A stretch of 64,000 nt of DNA from Pseudomonas pharyngis (GTDB taxonomy: Bacteria; Pseudomonadota; Gammaproteobacteria; Pseudomonadales; Pseudomonadaceae): contig NZ_BQID01000003.1 in the NCBI RefSeq assembly GCF_021602345.1, forward strand, positions 62,001 to 126,000. Direction: 5' to 3'. Every line of letters begins with the position of its first letter. Within the stretch, counting starts at the first letter, position 1. A program made the translations under genes and the position numbers. A model generated the notes under the pieces. The model searched no databases. It saw only the letters and a list, made by a program, of their open reading frames with translations, and was not told the origin of the DNA. This document shows, piece after piece, positions 46,002 through 55,762 of this stretch.

Positions 46002-46382
46002 GCACAAAGCTCCTGAAGACGACTGCATCCATTGGCACGACGCAGCTGAAACGGCAGGCCATGATGGCCCTCATGAAATCTGTGACTGACAAACAGCCCG
46101 CAGGTTTAATCCAAAGCCCCAGCGAGGGGAAAAAACGGTCGCCATTCTGACCGATCGGTCGAATTGGCGTTACCGCCCCCGCACATTTGCGGGGCGCAAG
46201 TGGGTGGAAAATACCCACCGCAGTGCAAAACCGCCCGCCTGAAACGCCCGAGCTAGAGCCTCCCAATGGAACAATCAATTCTGTTGATTATTACCATTGT
46301 GTTTATGAACTTTTATATCGACTTATCGAGAGTAGCATTAGCTTCGTACCCACTTTATCGCCCTCCCAAGGAGCAACCCATC
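46002..46382. other. Intergenic region asmA / repeat-protein gene
   Basis: This stretch of 381 bases holds no supported gene. Visible are a 12-bp palindrome GACCGATCGGTC (46149-46160), a hairpin CCCCGCA/TGCGGGG (46177-46194) and an AT-rich segment 46270-46350 that probably carries the promoter of the 46383 gene. AAGGAG just precedes that ATG. Confidence 0.5.
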
Positions 46383-46847
46383 ATGAAACGCCAACTTCTG
46401 TTCAGTCTTACCCTCTCGATGCTGGCCAGCACCGCTTTCGCTCTGCCAGCTGCTGATCAAGCAACGCCGCAAGTCAAAACCAGCCACTCGGTGTTCAGCC
46501 AGACTGTTGCTGCTGATGGCTCGGACCGCACTCCACAAGGCCAGACCCTGGCTGAAAACGGTCGTAACCGTCTAGAAGAAAAAGGCCTGGTTCAAGATGG
46601 CTATGACAAAACCCCACAAGGTCAAACCGTAGCTGAAGGCGGTCGCGATCGTCTGGAAGAGAAAGGTCTGGTTCAAGACGGTTCGGATCGCACTCCACAA
46701 GGTCAAACCCTGGCCTCTGACGGCGGCGACCGTACCCCACAAGGCCAGACCCTGGCATCGGACGGTGGTGACCGCACCCCACAAGGTCAAACTCTGGCCG
46801 AAGGCGGTGGTGACCGTGTGATCGAACGCAACAGCGCTTTGAGCTAA
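46383..46847 (+). CDS. Secreted tandem-repeat protein (DRTPQGQTLA repeats)
   Basis: This 154-residue protein of unknown function has a clear signal peptide (cleavage after STAFA, residue 20). After a short linker come two 27-residue units (45-71, 72-98; DGSDRTPQGQTLAENGRNR then LEEKGLVQ) and three 14-residue units (from 99, 113 and 127; DGGDRTPQGQTLAS). It is very hydrophilic with no cysteine. The near-identical 42-base DNA repeats suggest copy number can change by slippage. AAGGAG sits 9 bases before the ATG. A periplasmic or extracellular, possibly disordered or ion-binding protein; no activity can be assigned. Confidence 0.85.
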   Translation: MKRQLLFSLTLSMLASTAFALPAADQATPQVKTSHSVFSQTVAADGSDRTPQGQTLAENGRNRLEEKGLVQDGYDKTPQGQTVAEGGRDRLEEKGLVQDGSDRTPQGQTLASDGGDRTPQGQTLASDGGDRTPQGQTLAEGGGDRVIERNSALS

Positions 46848-46864
46848 GCCCATGGCGGCCTGGA

Positions 46865-46895
46865 AAAAAAGCCCAATCCCCGGATTGGGCTTTTG
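46865..46895 (+). terminator. Rho-independent terminator after the repeat-protein gene
   Basis: AAGCCCAATCC (46869-46879) and GGATTGGGCTT (46882-46892) form a stem with flanking A and T runs, 20 bases after the stop. Confidence 0.88.
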
Positions 46896-47018
46896 ACTTT
46901 TCAGCAGCCTGTATAAAGAAGTCGCGATTTCCCGCCTCCATCTCCCCTGCCGTTCGACGCCGACAAAGCCGATTTGCTAGAGTGCGGCGCTTGTCTTGCC
47001 TAAGAACACTTCCTTGCG

Positions 47019-47651
47019 ATGCTGCCCCGCGCCGAACAGAAACAACAGACCCGCAACGCCCTGATGGACGCTGCCCGCCACCTGATGGAAAGCGGCCGAG
47101 GATTCGGCAGCCTGAGCCTGCGTGAAGTGACGAAAACCGCCGGCATCGTGCCAACCGGTTTCTACCGCCATTTCGCCGACATGGACGAACTCGGCCTGGT
47201 GCTGGTCAGTGAAGTCGGCCAGACCTTCCGCGAAACCATCCGCCTGGTGCGCCACAACGAATTTGTCATGGGCGGCATCATCGATGCGTCGGTGCGGATC
47301 TTCCTCGACGTGGTCAGCGCCAACCGTTCGCAATTCCTGTTTCTGGCCCGCGAGCAGTACGGCGGATCGTTGCCGGTGCGTCAGGCCATCGGCCGCTTGC
47401 GTGAAGACATCAGCTCCGACCTGGCGGCGGACCTGGCCCTGATGCCCAAGCTTCAGCATCTGAATCGCGATGGCCTGAGCGTGATGGCCGACCTGATCGT
47501 CAAATCGGTGTTCGCCACCCTGCCGGACATTATCGACCCGCCCGCCGAAGCTCTGCCGGAGCATCTGACGCCCCAGGCGAAGATCACCCAGCAGTTGCGC
47601 TTTATCTTTATCGGGCTGAAGCACTGGCAAGGGCTCGGCAGTACCGAGTGA
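47019..47651 (+). CDS. desT: TetR-family repressor of fatty-acid desaturation (DesT/FabR-like)
   Basis: The 210-residue regulator has the TetR N-terminal HTH (LSLREVTKTAGIVPTGFYRHF) and the long helical ligand domain of DesT/FabR (FVMGGIIDASVRIFLDVVSANRSQFLFLAREQYGGSLPV). Those proteins sense the unsaturated-to-saturated acyl-CoA balance and repress desaturase or fab genes. The position just before ureEFG matches P. aeruginosa desT. The desaturase genes that adjoin desT there are not present here. Name assigned by similarity and synteny. Confidence 0.82.
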   Translation: MLPRAEQKQQTRNALMDAARHLMESGRGFGSLSLREVTKTAGIVPTGFYRHFADMDELGLVLVSEVGQTFRETIRLVRHNEFVMGGIIDASVRIFLDVVSANRSQFLFLAREQYGGSLPVRQAIGRLREDISSDLAADLALMPKLQHLNRDGLSVMADLIVKSVFATLPDIIDPPAEALPEHLTPQAKITQQLRFIFIGLKHWQGLGSTE

Positions 47652-47664
47652 GAGAGCAAAAAAG

Positions 47665-47691
47665 TCGCAGCCCGGAGCTGCGATTTTTTTT
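47665..47691 (+). terminator. Rho-independent terminator after desT
   Basis: TCGCAGC (47665-47671) pairs with GCTGCGA (47677-47683) with a 5-base loop, followed by a run of eight T. Confidence 0.9.
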
Positions 47692-47856
47692 GCGCCGCAA
47701 ATTGGTGCATGTAAAAAACTTCATGCACCAAAACGCCACACAATCCTGCAACATCTTGAAACATACACTAGGCTCCGACAGGGTTTTCCTACGCTTCGTC
47801 CGATTGGCAAGCCCCTTGCTCTAGCCTGAGCATTGTCCATTGCTGGAAGCTTTCCG

Positions 47857-48357
47857 ATGCTGGTGATTCATCGCAGAATCGACCCCCAACCCGTCTGGGC
47901 CGCCGAGTTGCACCTGACCTTCGAAGCCAGGAGCAAAAGCCGCCTGCGCTGTTTCAGTGCCGAAGGCGAGGACGTCGGACTGTTTCTGGAGCGCGGTCAG
48001 CCGCCGCTGTTCGACGGCGAATGCCTGCAAGCCGAAGATGGACGGATCGTCCGGGTCTGCGCTCGCCCCGAACAACTGCTGCACGTCACCTGCGCCAACG
48101 CTTTCGAACTGACCCGCGCCGCCTATCACCTGGGCAATCGCCATGTGGCGCTGCAAGTCGGTGACGGCTGGCTGCGGCTGCTCGACGATTACGTGCTCAA
48201 GGCGATGCTTGAACAACTGGGCGCGCAGGTCGAATCGATCGAAGCACCCTTTCAGCCCGAGCACGGCGCCTACGGTGGCGGCCATCATCATTCGCGGCAC
48301 GGTGACGAAGACTTCAACTACGCGCCGAAACTCCATCAGTTCGGCGTCCGTTTGTGA
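47857..48357 (+). CDS. ureE: Urease accessory nickel chaperone UreE
   Basis: The 166-residue UreE has an N-terminal peptide-binding domain (SRLRCFSAEGEDVGLFL), a metal-binding domain with LTRAAYHLGNRHVALQ (conserved His near residue 96) and a His-rich tail (GGGHHHSRHGDED) that binds extra nickel. It delivers nickel to the UreDFG complex. ATG 47857. The stop overlaps the ureF GTG. Confidence 0.95.
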   Translation: MLVIHRRIDPQPVWAAELHLTFEARSKSRLRCFSAEGEDVGLFLERGQPPLFDGECLQAEDGRIVRVCARPEQLLHVTCANAFELTRAAYHLGNRHVALQVGDGWLRLLDDYVLKAMLEQLGAQVESIEAPFQPEHGAYGGGHHHSRHGDEDFNYAPKLHQFGVRL

Positions 48358-49028
48358 ACCCGGCCTGGGCGCTGCTGCGCCTGGCCAGTCCGCAATTGCC
48401 GATTGGCGGCTACAGCTATTCCCAGGGCCTGGAAATGGCTGTGGATAACGGCCGCGTCGACAGCCCGGACAGCGCCCGCCGCTGGATCAGCGATCAATTG
48501 CTGCTCAACCTCGCGCGGTTCGAAGCGCCGATGCTGCTCGCCCATTGCCAAGCTGCGGCGGATGAAAACTGGGATGAATTGCGCAAGCTCTGCGAAAGCC
48601 ACCGCGCCAGCCGCGAAACCCGCGAACTGCATCTGGAGAGCCGGCAGATGGGCTACTCGTTGCAGCAATTGCTCAACGGCTTGCCCGAGCTCGATCAGGC
48701 CGCGCGGGACTTCCTTGAACACTGCGCCGAACCGCATCTTGCTCTGTGCTGGGCACTGGCCGCGCGCGCCTGGCAGATCAGCCCGCAGGACGCCCTCGCT
48801 GCGTGGCTGTGGAGCTGGCTGGAAAACCAGCTCGCGGTGCTGATGAAAACCCTGCCGCTGGGCCAGCAAGCCGCCCAGCGCCTGACCAGCGAACTGCTGC
48901 CGCTGCTGCAACAGGCGCAGCAGGACGCCACCCGAATCAATCCCGAACACCTCGGCAGCGCCGCGTTCGGTCTGTCCCTGGCGTGCATGGCCCATGAGCG
49001 CCAGTACAGCCGCCTGTTCCGTTCCTAG
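48354..49028 (+). CDS. ureF: Urease accessory protein UreF
   Basis: The 224-residue all-helical UreF begins [20 protein letters not shown], the family signature, and has [18 protein letters not shown]. It acts as the GTPase-control partner of UreG on apo-urease. It starts with GTG 48354 in a GTGA overlap with the ureE stop. Confidence 0.94.
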   Translation: MNPAWALLRLASPQLPIGGYSYSQGLEMAVDNGRVDSPDSARRWISDQLLLNLARFEAPMLLAHCQAAADENWDELRKLCESHRASRETRELHLESRQMGYSLQQLLNGLPELDQAARDFLEHCAEPHLALCWALAARAWQISPQDALAAWLWSWLENQLAVLMKTLPLGQQAAQRLTSELLPLLQQAQQDATRINPEHLGSAAFGLSLACMAHERQYSRLFRS

Positions 49029-49050
49029 GGCCTTTTATCTGGAGAAGCAC

Positions 49051-49665
49051 ATGAACACACAACCCCTGCGCGTCGGCATCGGCGGCCCGGTCGGTTCCGG
49101 CAAGACCGCGTTGACCCTGGCCCTGTGCCTGGCCCTGCGCGAGCGCTACAACCTGGCTGTAGTCACGAACGACATCTATACCCGCGAAGACGCCGACTTT
49201 CTGGTGCGCAACGAAGCCCTGGCGCCGGAACGCATCATCGGCGTGGAAACCGGCGGCTGCCCGCACACGGCGATCCGCGAAGACGCCTCGATCAACCTCG
49301 AAGCGGTGGATCAACTGAACCGACGTTTTCCGGGGCTGGACCTGATTCTGGTGGAGTCCGGCGGCGACAACCTTTCCGCAACCTTCAGCCCGGAACTGTC
49401 CGACCTGACCATCTACGTGATCGACGTTTCCGCCGGCGACAAGCTGCCGCGCAAGGGCGGGCCCGGCATTTGCAAATCCGACCTGCTGGTGATCAACAAG
49501 ATCGACCTTGCGCCGCTGGTCGGCGCCTCGCTGGAGATGATGAACAGCGACACCCAACGCATGCGCAACGGCAAGCCGTTCGTGTTCAGCAACCAGAAAA
49601 CCGGTCAGGGCCTGGAAGACATCATCGCCTTCATCGAACGCCAGGGCCTGCTGACTGCAGCCTGA
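49051..49665 (+). CDS. ureG: Urease accessory GTPase UreG
   Basis: The 204-residue SIMIBI GTPase has P-loop GPVGSGKT (12-19), the nickel-binding Cys70-Pro-His72 (GGCPHTA), [17 protein letters not shown] and the guanine motif NKID. It powers nickel transfer to urease with UreD and UreF. GGAG precedes ATG 49051; longer upstream open sequence is not coding. Confidence 0.97.
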   Translation: MNTQPLRVGIGGPVGSGKTALTLALCLALRERYNLAVVTNDIYTREDADFLVRNEALAPERIIGVETGGCPHTAIREDASINLEAVDQLNRRFPGLDLILVESGGDNLSATFSPELSDLTIYVIDVSAGDKLPRKGGPGICKSDLLVINKIDLAPLVGASLEMMNSDTQRMRNGKPFVFSNQKTGQGLEDIIAFIERQGLLTAA

Positions 49666-49692
49666 TTCACTGCTCAACAAGGAAGCTTATCC

Positions 49693-50265
49693 ATGACACT
49701 CAAACGTATTCTCGGCGCCGTCGCGCTGCTGCTGACCCCGGCCCTGGCCTTCGCCCACCCTGGCCACGGCGACTCTGGTCTGGTGGCCGGCATCAGCCAC
49801 CCGATCGGCGGCCTCGACCATTTGCTGGCAATGCTGGCCGTCGGCCTGTGGGCCGCGCAGCAGCAAGGCGCCGCACGCTGGGCGCTGCCATGCACCTTTG
49901 TCGGCACCATGCTGATCGGTGGCCTGCTCGGCTTTGAAGGGCTGGAATTGCCGGCGCTGGAAAGCGGGATTGCCGCCTCGGTGCTGGCGCTGGGTCTGGC
50001 GGTGGCGCTGGCGGTGCGTCCGCCACTGATGATGGCGGTGGCGGCGACGGCGCTGTTTGCGCTGTTCCACGGCGTGGCCCACGGCCTCGAGTTGCCGGAC
50101 ATGTCGAGCCCTTGGGCGTATGCCGCCGGTTTCGTGGTCGCAACGGCTGCATTGCATGCGGCAGGTTATGCCGTCGTGCGTTTTCTGCCTCAGGCGGCCG
50201 CGCCGCTGGTTCGACTGGCCGGAGCCGCTTCGGCGGTGACGGGCGCGTGGTTGTTGGCCGGTTGA
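49693..50265 (+). CDS. HupE/UreJ-family nickel permease
   Basis: The 190-residue membrane protein has a signal-like first helix ending AFAHPGHGDSG, then six helices with GGLDHLLAMLAVGLWA and ALFHGVAHGLELP, the conserved His/Asp motifs of HupE/UreJ. It probably supplies nickel to the urease assembly genes with which it is co-transcribed (27 bases after ureG). Confidence 0.92.
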   Translation: MTLKRILGAVALLLTPALAFAHPGHGDSGLVAGISHPIGGLDHLLAMLAVGLWAAQQQGAARWALPCTFVGTMLIGGLLGFEGLELPALESGIAASVLALGLAVALAVRPPLMMAVAATALFALFHGVAHGLELPDMSSPWAYAAGFVVATAALHAAGYAVVRFLPQAAAPLVRLAGAASAVTGAWLLAG

Positions 50266-50289
50266 ACTCTATCGCCTGATCAGGCCTCT

Positions 50290-50374
50290 TCGCGAGCAAG
50301 CCCGCTCCCACAGTTGTTCTGTGTTGTTCACAAGTATTGTGTTCGGCGTGACCATCGTGGGAGCGGGCTTGGTC
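50290..50374. repeat. REP pair, second arm degenerate
   Basis: TCGCGAGCAAGCCCGCTCCC at 50290 is followed after about 45 bases by a mirror arm that is complete only in its inner part (GTGGGAGCGGGCTTGGTC). It lies after hupE. Confidence 0.7.
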
Positions 50375-50478
50375 CGGGCGGCGCTCCGAGGAAAGCGGCC
50401 TGACAGACACCGCGTCTCTAAGGCCGGTCTCTCTGCTACCATGTCGCGCAATCGCCCCTGCCGTGACGACGTCCGCCC

Positions 50479-51606
50479 ATGCCCCACGCTTCCCGCTCCA
50501 CCTCCCTGCCTGAACTGACCGCCCTGTTCGGCGAAGTGCAACAGCACTTTCTGAACGTGATCGTGCCCCTCTGGCAAGGACCGGGCTGGAACGCCGACAT
50601 GGCGTTGCCTTACGAGGCGCTGGACGGCGCACATCAGCCGCTGCCACCGCAGCGCTATCGGGCCATGGCCTGCGCACGGCAGCTGTACCTGTTTTCCAGC
50701 CTGATCGGGGTTGTGGATAACGCCGAAGTCCGCGCGGCTGCACTGTTCCGTTCCCTGCAACGGCACTTCCACGATGCCGAGCACGGCGGCTGGTTCTACA
50801 GCATCGATCCGCAGGGCAAACCGCTGGATCAGCGCAAGGACCTCTACACCCACGCCTTTATCCTGTTCGCCTGCGCGCATTACTGGGAAAAGTCCCGCGA
50901 GCCCTTGGTGGAATCGACGCTCAACGCTGCGCTGGAAGTTATCGGCCGGCGATTCGCAACGGGCGACGGCCTCTACGAAGCCTGCCTCGACCGCGACTGG
51001 ATCACGCTGGAAACCGGCCCGCTGCAAAACCCGCTGATGCACTTGGCCGAGGCCTTCCTGGCCACGCTGGCGGTGCGCGAAGATCCCCAGACCCAGCAGG
51101 CGCTGAGCGAGTTATGCACAGCCATGCACAAGCACTTCATCGAACCGCAACAGGGCGTGCTGATGGAAAAACCGCTGGGTGCTGTGGATAACTGGTTTGA
51201 GCCGGGGCATCAGTTCGAATGGTATTTCCTGCTCGAATCCTCACCGCTGCTGCGCGGGTCGAAGCTGCACGCGGCACTGGATCGTGCGTTTGCCTTCACC
51301 GAACAACAGGGCGTCGAGGCCGACACCGGTGCGGTGCTGGCCATGCTTGATCCGCAAGGAAACGGAAAGGATTCGACCCAACGCATCTGGGCCCAGGCCG
51401 AGTACCTGCGCGCCCTGACCTTGCGTCCGGGCAGTGAAAGCGCGGTGCTGCGCCAGTTGCAGGCGCTGCAACAGCGCTTCCTGCACGCCGGCGGCTGGCA
51501 CGAGTGCCGTGACGATCAGGGCCAGGTCAGCCGCAAGGACATGCCGTCGACCACGCCGTATCATTTGGCGACCTGCTATCGCGGCATCGCCGACTATCTG
51601 AGCTGA
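50479..51606 (+). CDS. N-acylglucosamine 2-epimerase (AGE)-family sugar isomerase
   Basis: The 375-residue (alpha/alpha)6-barrel protein has DLYTHAFILFACAHYW, PNxxPLMHLAEAFLA-type segment (LQNPLMHLAEAFLA), WFEPGHQFEWYFLL and a C-terminal KDMPSTTPYHLATCYRG, the His-containing active-site motifs of the AGE superfamily. Members interconvert free sugars such as mannose/fructose or act as aldose-ketose isomerases (ManM, YihS); the substrate is not decidable here. Confidence 0.87.
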   Translation: MPHASRSTSLPELTALFGEVQQHFLNVIVPLWQGPGWNADMALPYEALDGAHQPLPPQRYRAMACARQLYLFSSLIGVVDNAEVRAAALFRSLQRHFHDAEHGGWFYSIDPQGKPLDQRKDLYTHAFILFACAHYWEKSREPLVESTLNAALEVIGRRFATGDGLYEACLDRDWITLETGPLQNPLMHLAEAFLATLAVREDPQTQQALSELCTAMHKHFIEPQQGVLMEKPLGAVDNWFEPGHQFEWYFLLESSPLLRGSKLHAALDRAFAFTEQQGVEADTGAVLAMLDPQGNGKDSTQRIWAQAEYLRALTLRPGSESAVLRQLQALQQRFLHAGGWHECRDDQGQVSRKDMPSTTPYHLATCYRGIADYLS

Positions 51607-51636
51607 CGTCGTGGCGAGCCCGCGCGCCCGCACAAG

Positions 51637-52542
51637 TCAAGCAATCCACTTCCTGTCGCCAGTGAAGCTGATGGTCAGCCAGCGCGCCGCATCCGGTTTG
51701 CCCAGCTTCGCGGAAATCTCCTCACGCAGCACATCCAGCTGACCGACGCTCTGCAGCCGGTAATTCGCCGGCAACACCACATGAATTTCGATGAACCGCG
51801 CCCGCCCGTGCTTCTGCACGTAGGACACGTAGTCGTCGAAACCATGCTCGACCTTGGCCGCGTCCATCACCTGGCGCACCTGATCGTCCAGCGTGTCCGG
51901 CGCAATGCCGAGCACGTCCCGCAACGCCGGGCCGAGGATCTTGAAGGCCGGCGGCAGCATGGTCAGGGCCAGCACGATCAGGATCAGCGGGTCGACAAAT
52001 TTCGCCCACTCGCCGTAACCCTGGGACTGGAGCAACAGCGCCGCGAGGAAACTGATGAGCAGGCCCACCGACAGCATCGCGTCCACCAGCCAACTGATGT
52101 TGTCGAACTGGATCAGGCTCGACTTGAGCGTGCGATTACGGTGGCGCACATAGAAGAAGTAGGCGAACTCGACAACGGTGAACACCGCCGCGTAGATGAT
52201 CACCAGGCCCAGTTCGATTTCACGTCCGCCATTGATGATGCCGAACACACCGTTGAGAAACGCGTAAATGGCGATCAGCAGCAGGAAACTGCCCTCGATC
52301 AGCAGCACCATCGGCTCCAGGTGCCAGAAACCGAACTGGAAACGCTGGTTGCTTTGCTTGGCGATCAACTTCGCGGTGATCAGCATCAGGACTTTGATGA
52401 AGGTGGCGATCAGCGAAAAAAAGCCATCGAACAGGATGGACTGGGAACCCGAAACAAAACCGGTGACGATTCCGGCGACCGACACGGCCAACATTAGAAG
52501 GGTGGATTGCTTGAGCAGCGACTGCTCACCTCGGTTACTCAC
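51637..52542 (-). CDS. Cation diffusion facilitator (CDF) efflux protein
   Basis: The 301-residue protein has six membrane helices and a cytoplasmic C-terminal domain (RQVMDAAKVEHGFDDYVSYV ... RFIEIHVVL). The SILFDGFFSLIAT segment in helix 2 and FDNISWLVDAMLS in helix 5 are the metal-site helices, with Asp residues in both. Atypical details (FDG rather than the HxxxD of ZitB) suggest a manganese, iron or other divalent cation antiporter rather than a classic zinc exporter. Confidence 0.87.
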   Translation of the reverse strand: MSNRGEQSLLKQSTLLMLAVSVAGIVTGFVSGSQSILFDGFFSLIATFIKVLMLITAKLIAKQSNQRFQFGFWHLEPMVLLIEGSFLLLIAIYAFLNGVFGIINGGREIELGLVIIYAAVFTVVEFAYFFYVRHRNRTLKSSLIQFDNISWLVDAMLSVGLLISFLAALLLQSQGYGEWAKFVDPLILIVLALTMLPPAFKILGPALRDVLGIAPDTLDDQVRQVMDAAKVEHGFDDYVSYVQKHGRARFIEIHVVLPANYRLQSVGQLDVLREEISAKLGKPDAARWLTISFTGDRKWIA

Positions 52543-52631
52543 TTTGACTCCTCGAAAAACCTTGAAAACCGCAGGGTGCGGTGGGGTTGTTGAGGAGTGA
52601 GTCTACCTTACTGCCAGAATTTGGCCGATTT

Positions 52632-52663
52632 GCCCTCTTCGCCAACAGATTGGCGAAGAGGGC
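52632..52663. terminator. Hairpin after the dehydrogenase gene
   Basis: A perfect 14-bp stem GCCCTCTTCGCCAA / TTGGCGAAGAGGGC with a 4-base loop, 9 bases downstream of the leftward dehydrogenase stop and upstream of the CDF gene. Confidence 0.7.
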
Positions 52664-52672
52664 AACACCGTA

Positions 52673-54176
<1,504 letters not shown>

Positions 54177-54893
54177 TCAGTGACCGCCGAGGTAAGCGTT
54201 ACGCACCTCCTCGTTCACCAGCAGTTCCTGGCCGGTACCCGTCAGGCGGATCTCGCCGTTGACCATCACGTACGCCCGGTCGGACAGTTTCAACGCATGG
54301 TTGGCATTCTGCTCGACGAGGAAAATGGTCATGCCGGTTTTCGCCAGTTCCCGCAGGGTGGCGAAGATCTGTTTCACCACGATCGGCGCCAGACCGAGGC
54401 TCGGCTCGTCCAGCAGCAACAGCTTGGGCCGGCTCATGAGCGCCCGGGCGATGGCGAGCATCTGCTGCTCGCCGCCGGACATGGTCATGGCCCGCTGATT
54501 ACGGCGCTCCTCGAGCCGCGGGAACAGCTCGAACATGCGCTGCATGTCTTCCTTGGCGTACTTGTCGCCGATCGGAATGGTGCCCATCAGCAGGTTTTCC
54601 TCGACGGTCATGTCGGGGAACACCCGCCGCCCTTCCGGCGATTGCGCGATGCCGTTGGAAGCGATGTAGTGCGATGACTTGTGGGTAATGTCCACGCCCT
54701 GATAAAGGATCTGCCCGCCCGCCGCCCGTGGCTGGCCGAAGATCGACATCAGCAGCGTGGATTTGCCGGCACCGTTGGAGCCGATCAGGCTGACGGTTTC
54801 CCCTTCGTTGATCTGCAGCGAAACACCTTTGAGGGCCTGGATCGGGCCGTAGAACACGTCCAGATCCTTGAGTTCGAGGATGGGTTGCGTCAT
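54177..54893 (-). CDS. livF: Branched-chain amino acid ABC transporter ATP-binding protein LivF
   Basis: The 238-residue ATPase has Walker A GSNGAGKST, signature MSGGEQQMLAIARAL, Walker B LLLLDEPSLGLAP and H-loop FLVEQNANHAL, typical of LivF/BraG. It starts at ATG 54893 in an ATGA overlap with livG. Last gene of the operon. Confidence 0.95.
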   Translation of the reverse strand: MTQPILELKDLDVFYGPIQALKGVSLQINEGETVSLIGSNGAGKSTLLMSIFGQPRAAGGQILYQGVDITHKSSHYIASNGIAQSPEGRRVFPDMTVEENLLMGTIPIGDKYAKEDMQRMFELFPRLEERRNQRAMTMSGGEQQMLAIARALMSRPKLLLLDEPSLGLAPIVVKQIFATLRELAKTGMTIFLVEQNANHALKLSDRAYVMVNGEIRLTGTGQELLVNEEVRNAYLGGH

Positions 54894-55762
54894 ACGACTT
54901 CCTCTTCGTCGGCGCCCAGGTAAGCGGCGATCACTTTCGGATCGTTACGAATGGCATCCGGTCCGCCCTCGGCGATGACGATGCCGTGGTCCAGCACCAC
55001 GATGTGATCGGAAATGCTCATTACCATGCCCATGTCGTGTTCGATCAGCACCACGGTCAGATCGTGCTCGTCGCGCAGCAGCCGGATCATCGCGCTCAGC
55101 GCTTCGGTTTCCTGAGGGTTGAGGCCGGCGGCCGGTTCGTCGAGGCAGATGATCTGCGGCCGCGTGCACATGGCCCGGGCGATTTCCAGACGGCGTTGCT
55201 GGCCGTAGGAAAGCTCACCGGCCAGACGGTTGGCGCAGTCCACCAGATCCACCACTTCCAGCCAGTAGAACGCGCAGTCCAGCGCGTCGCTTTCGGCCTT
55301 GCGGTAGCCCTTGGTGTTGAGGATGCCGGCCAGCATGTTGCGGTTGACCCACATGTGCTGGGCCACCAGCAGGTTTTCCAGCACCGACATTTCCTTGAAC
55401 AGACGAATGTTCTGAAACGTCCGGGCCAGGCCCGCGCGGTTCACCAGGTGGGTGCCGCCGAACATCTTGTAATACAGGCGACTGGCAAAGTTTTTCGGCG
55501 AGACGAAGTCGGTCGGCTTGAACGATTCGCCCAGCAGCTGAATGACGTTGGTCTGCCGGCCGCGCACGTTGAGTTCAATCTTGCCGCCGGAGGCCTTGTA
55601 GAACCCGGTCAGGCAGTTGAACACCGTGGTCTTGCCGGCGCCGTTGGGGCCGATCAGGGCGAAGATCGAGTTGCGCTTGACCTTCAGGCTGACGTCGCTC
55701 AAGGCCTTGATGCCACCGAAGTGCATCATCAGTTTTTCAACAGAGAGTACGACTTCACTCAT
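54890..55762 (-). CDS. livG: Branched-chain amino acid ABC transporter ATP-binding protein LivG
   Basis: The 290-residue ATPase has Walker A GPNGAGKTT, signature LSYGQQRRLEIARAM, Walker B IICLDEPAAGLNP and VLIEHDMGMVMSISDHI, the LivG/BraF pattern, including the large insert after the Walker A region. ATGA overlaps with livM and livF. Confidence 0.95.
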   Translation of the reverse strand: MSEVVLSVEKLMMHFGGIKALSDVSLKVKRNSIFALIGPNGAGKTTVFNCLTGFYKASGGKIELNVRGRQTNVIQLLGESFKPTDFVSPKNFASRLYYKMFGGTHLVNRAGLARTFQNIRLFKEMSVLENLLVAQHMWVNRNMLAGILNTKGYRKAESDALDCAFYWLEVVDLVDCANRLAGELSYGQQRRLEIARAMCTRPQIICLDEPAAGLNPQETEALSAMIRLLRDEHDLTVVLIEHDMGMVMSISDHIVVLDHGIVIAEGGPDAIRNDPKVIAAYLGADEEEVV

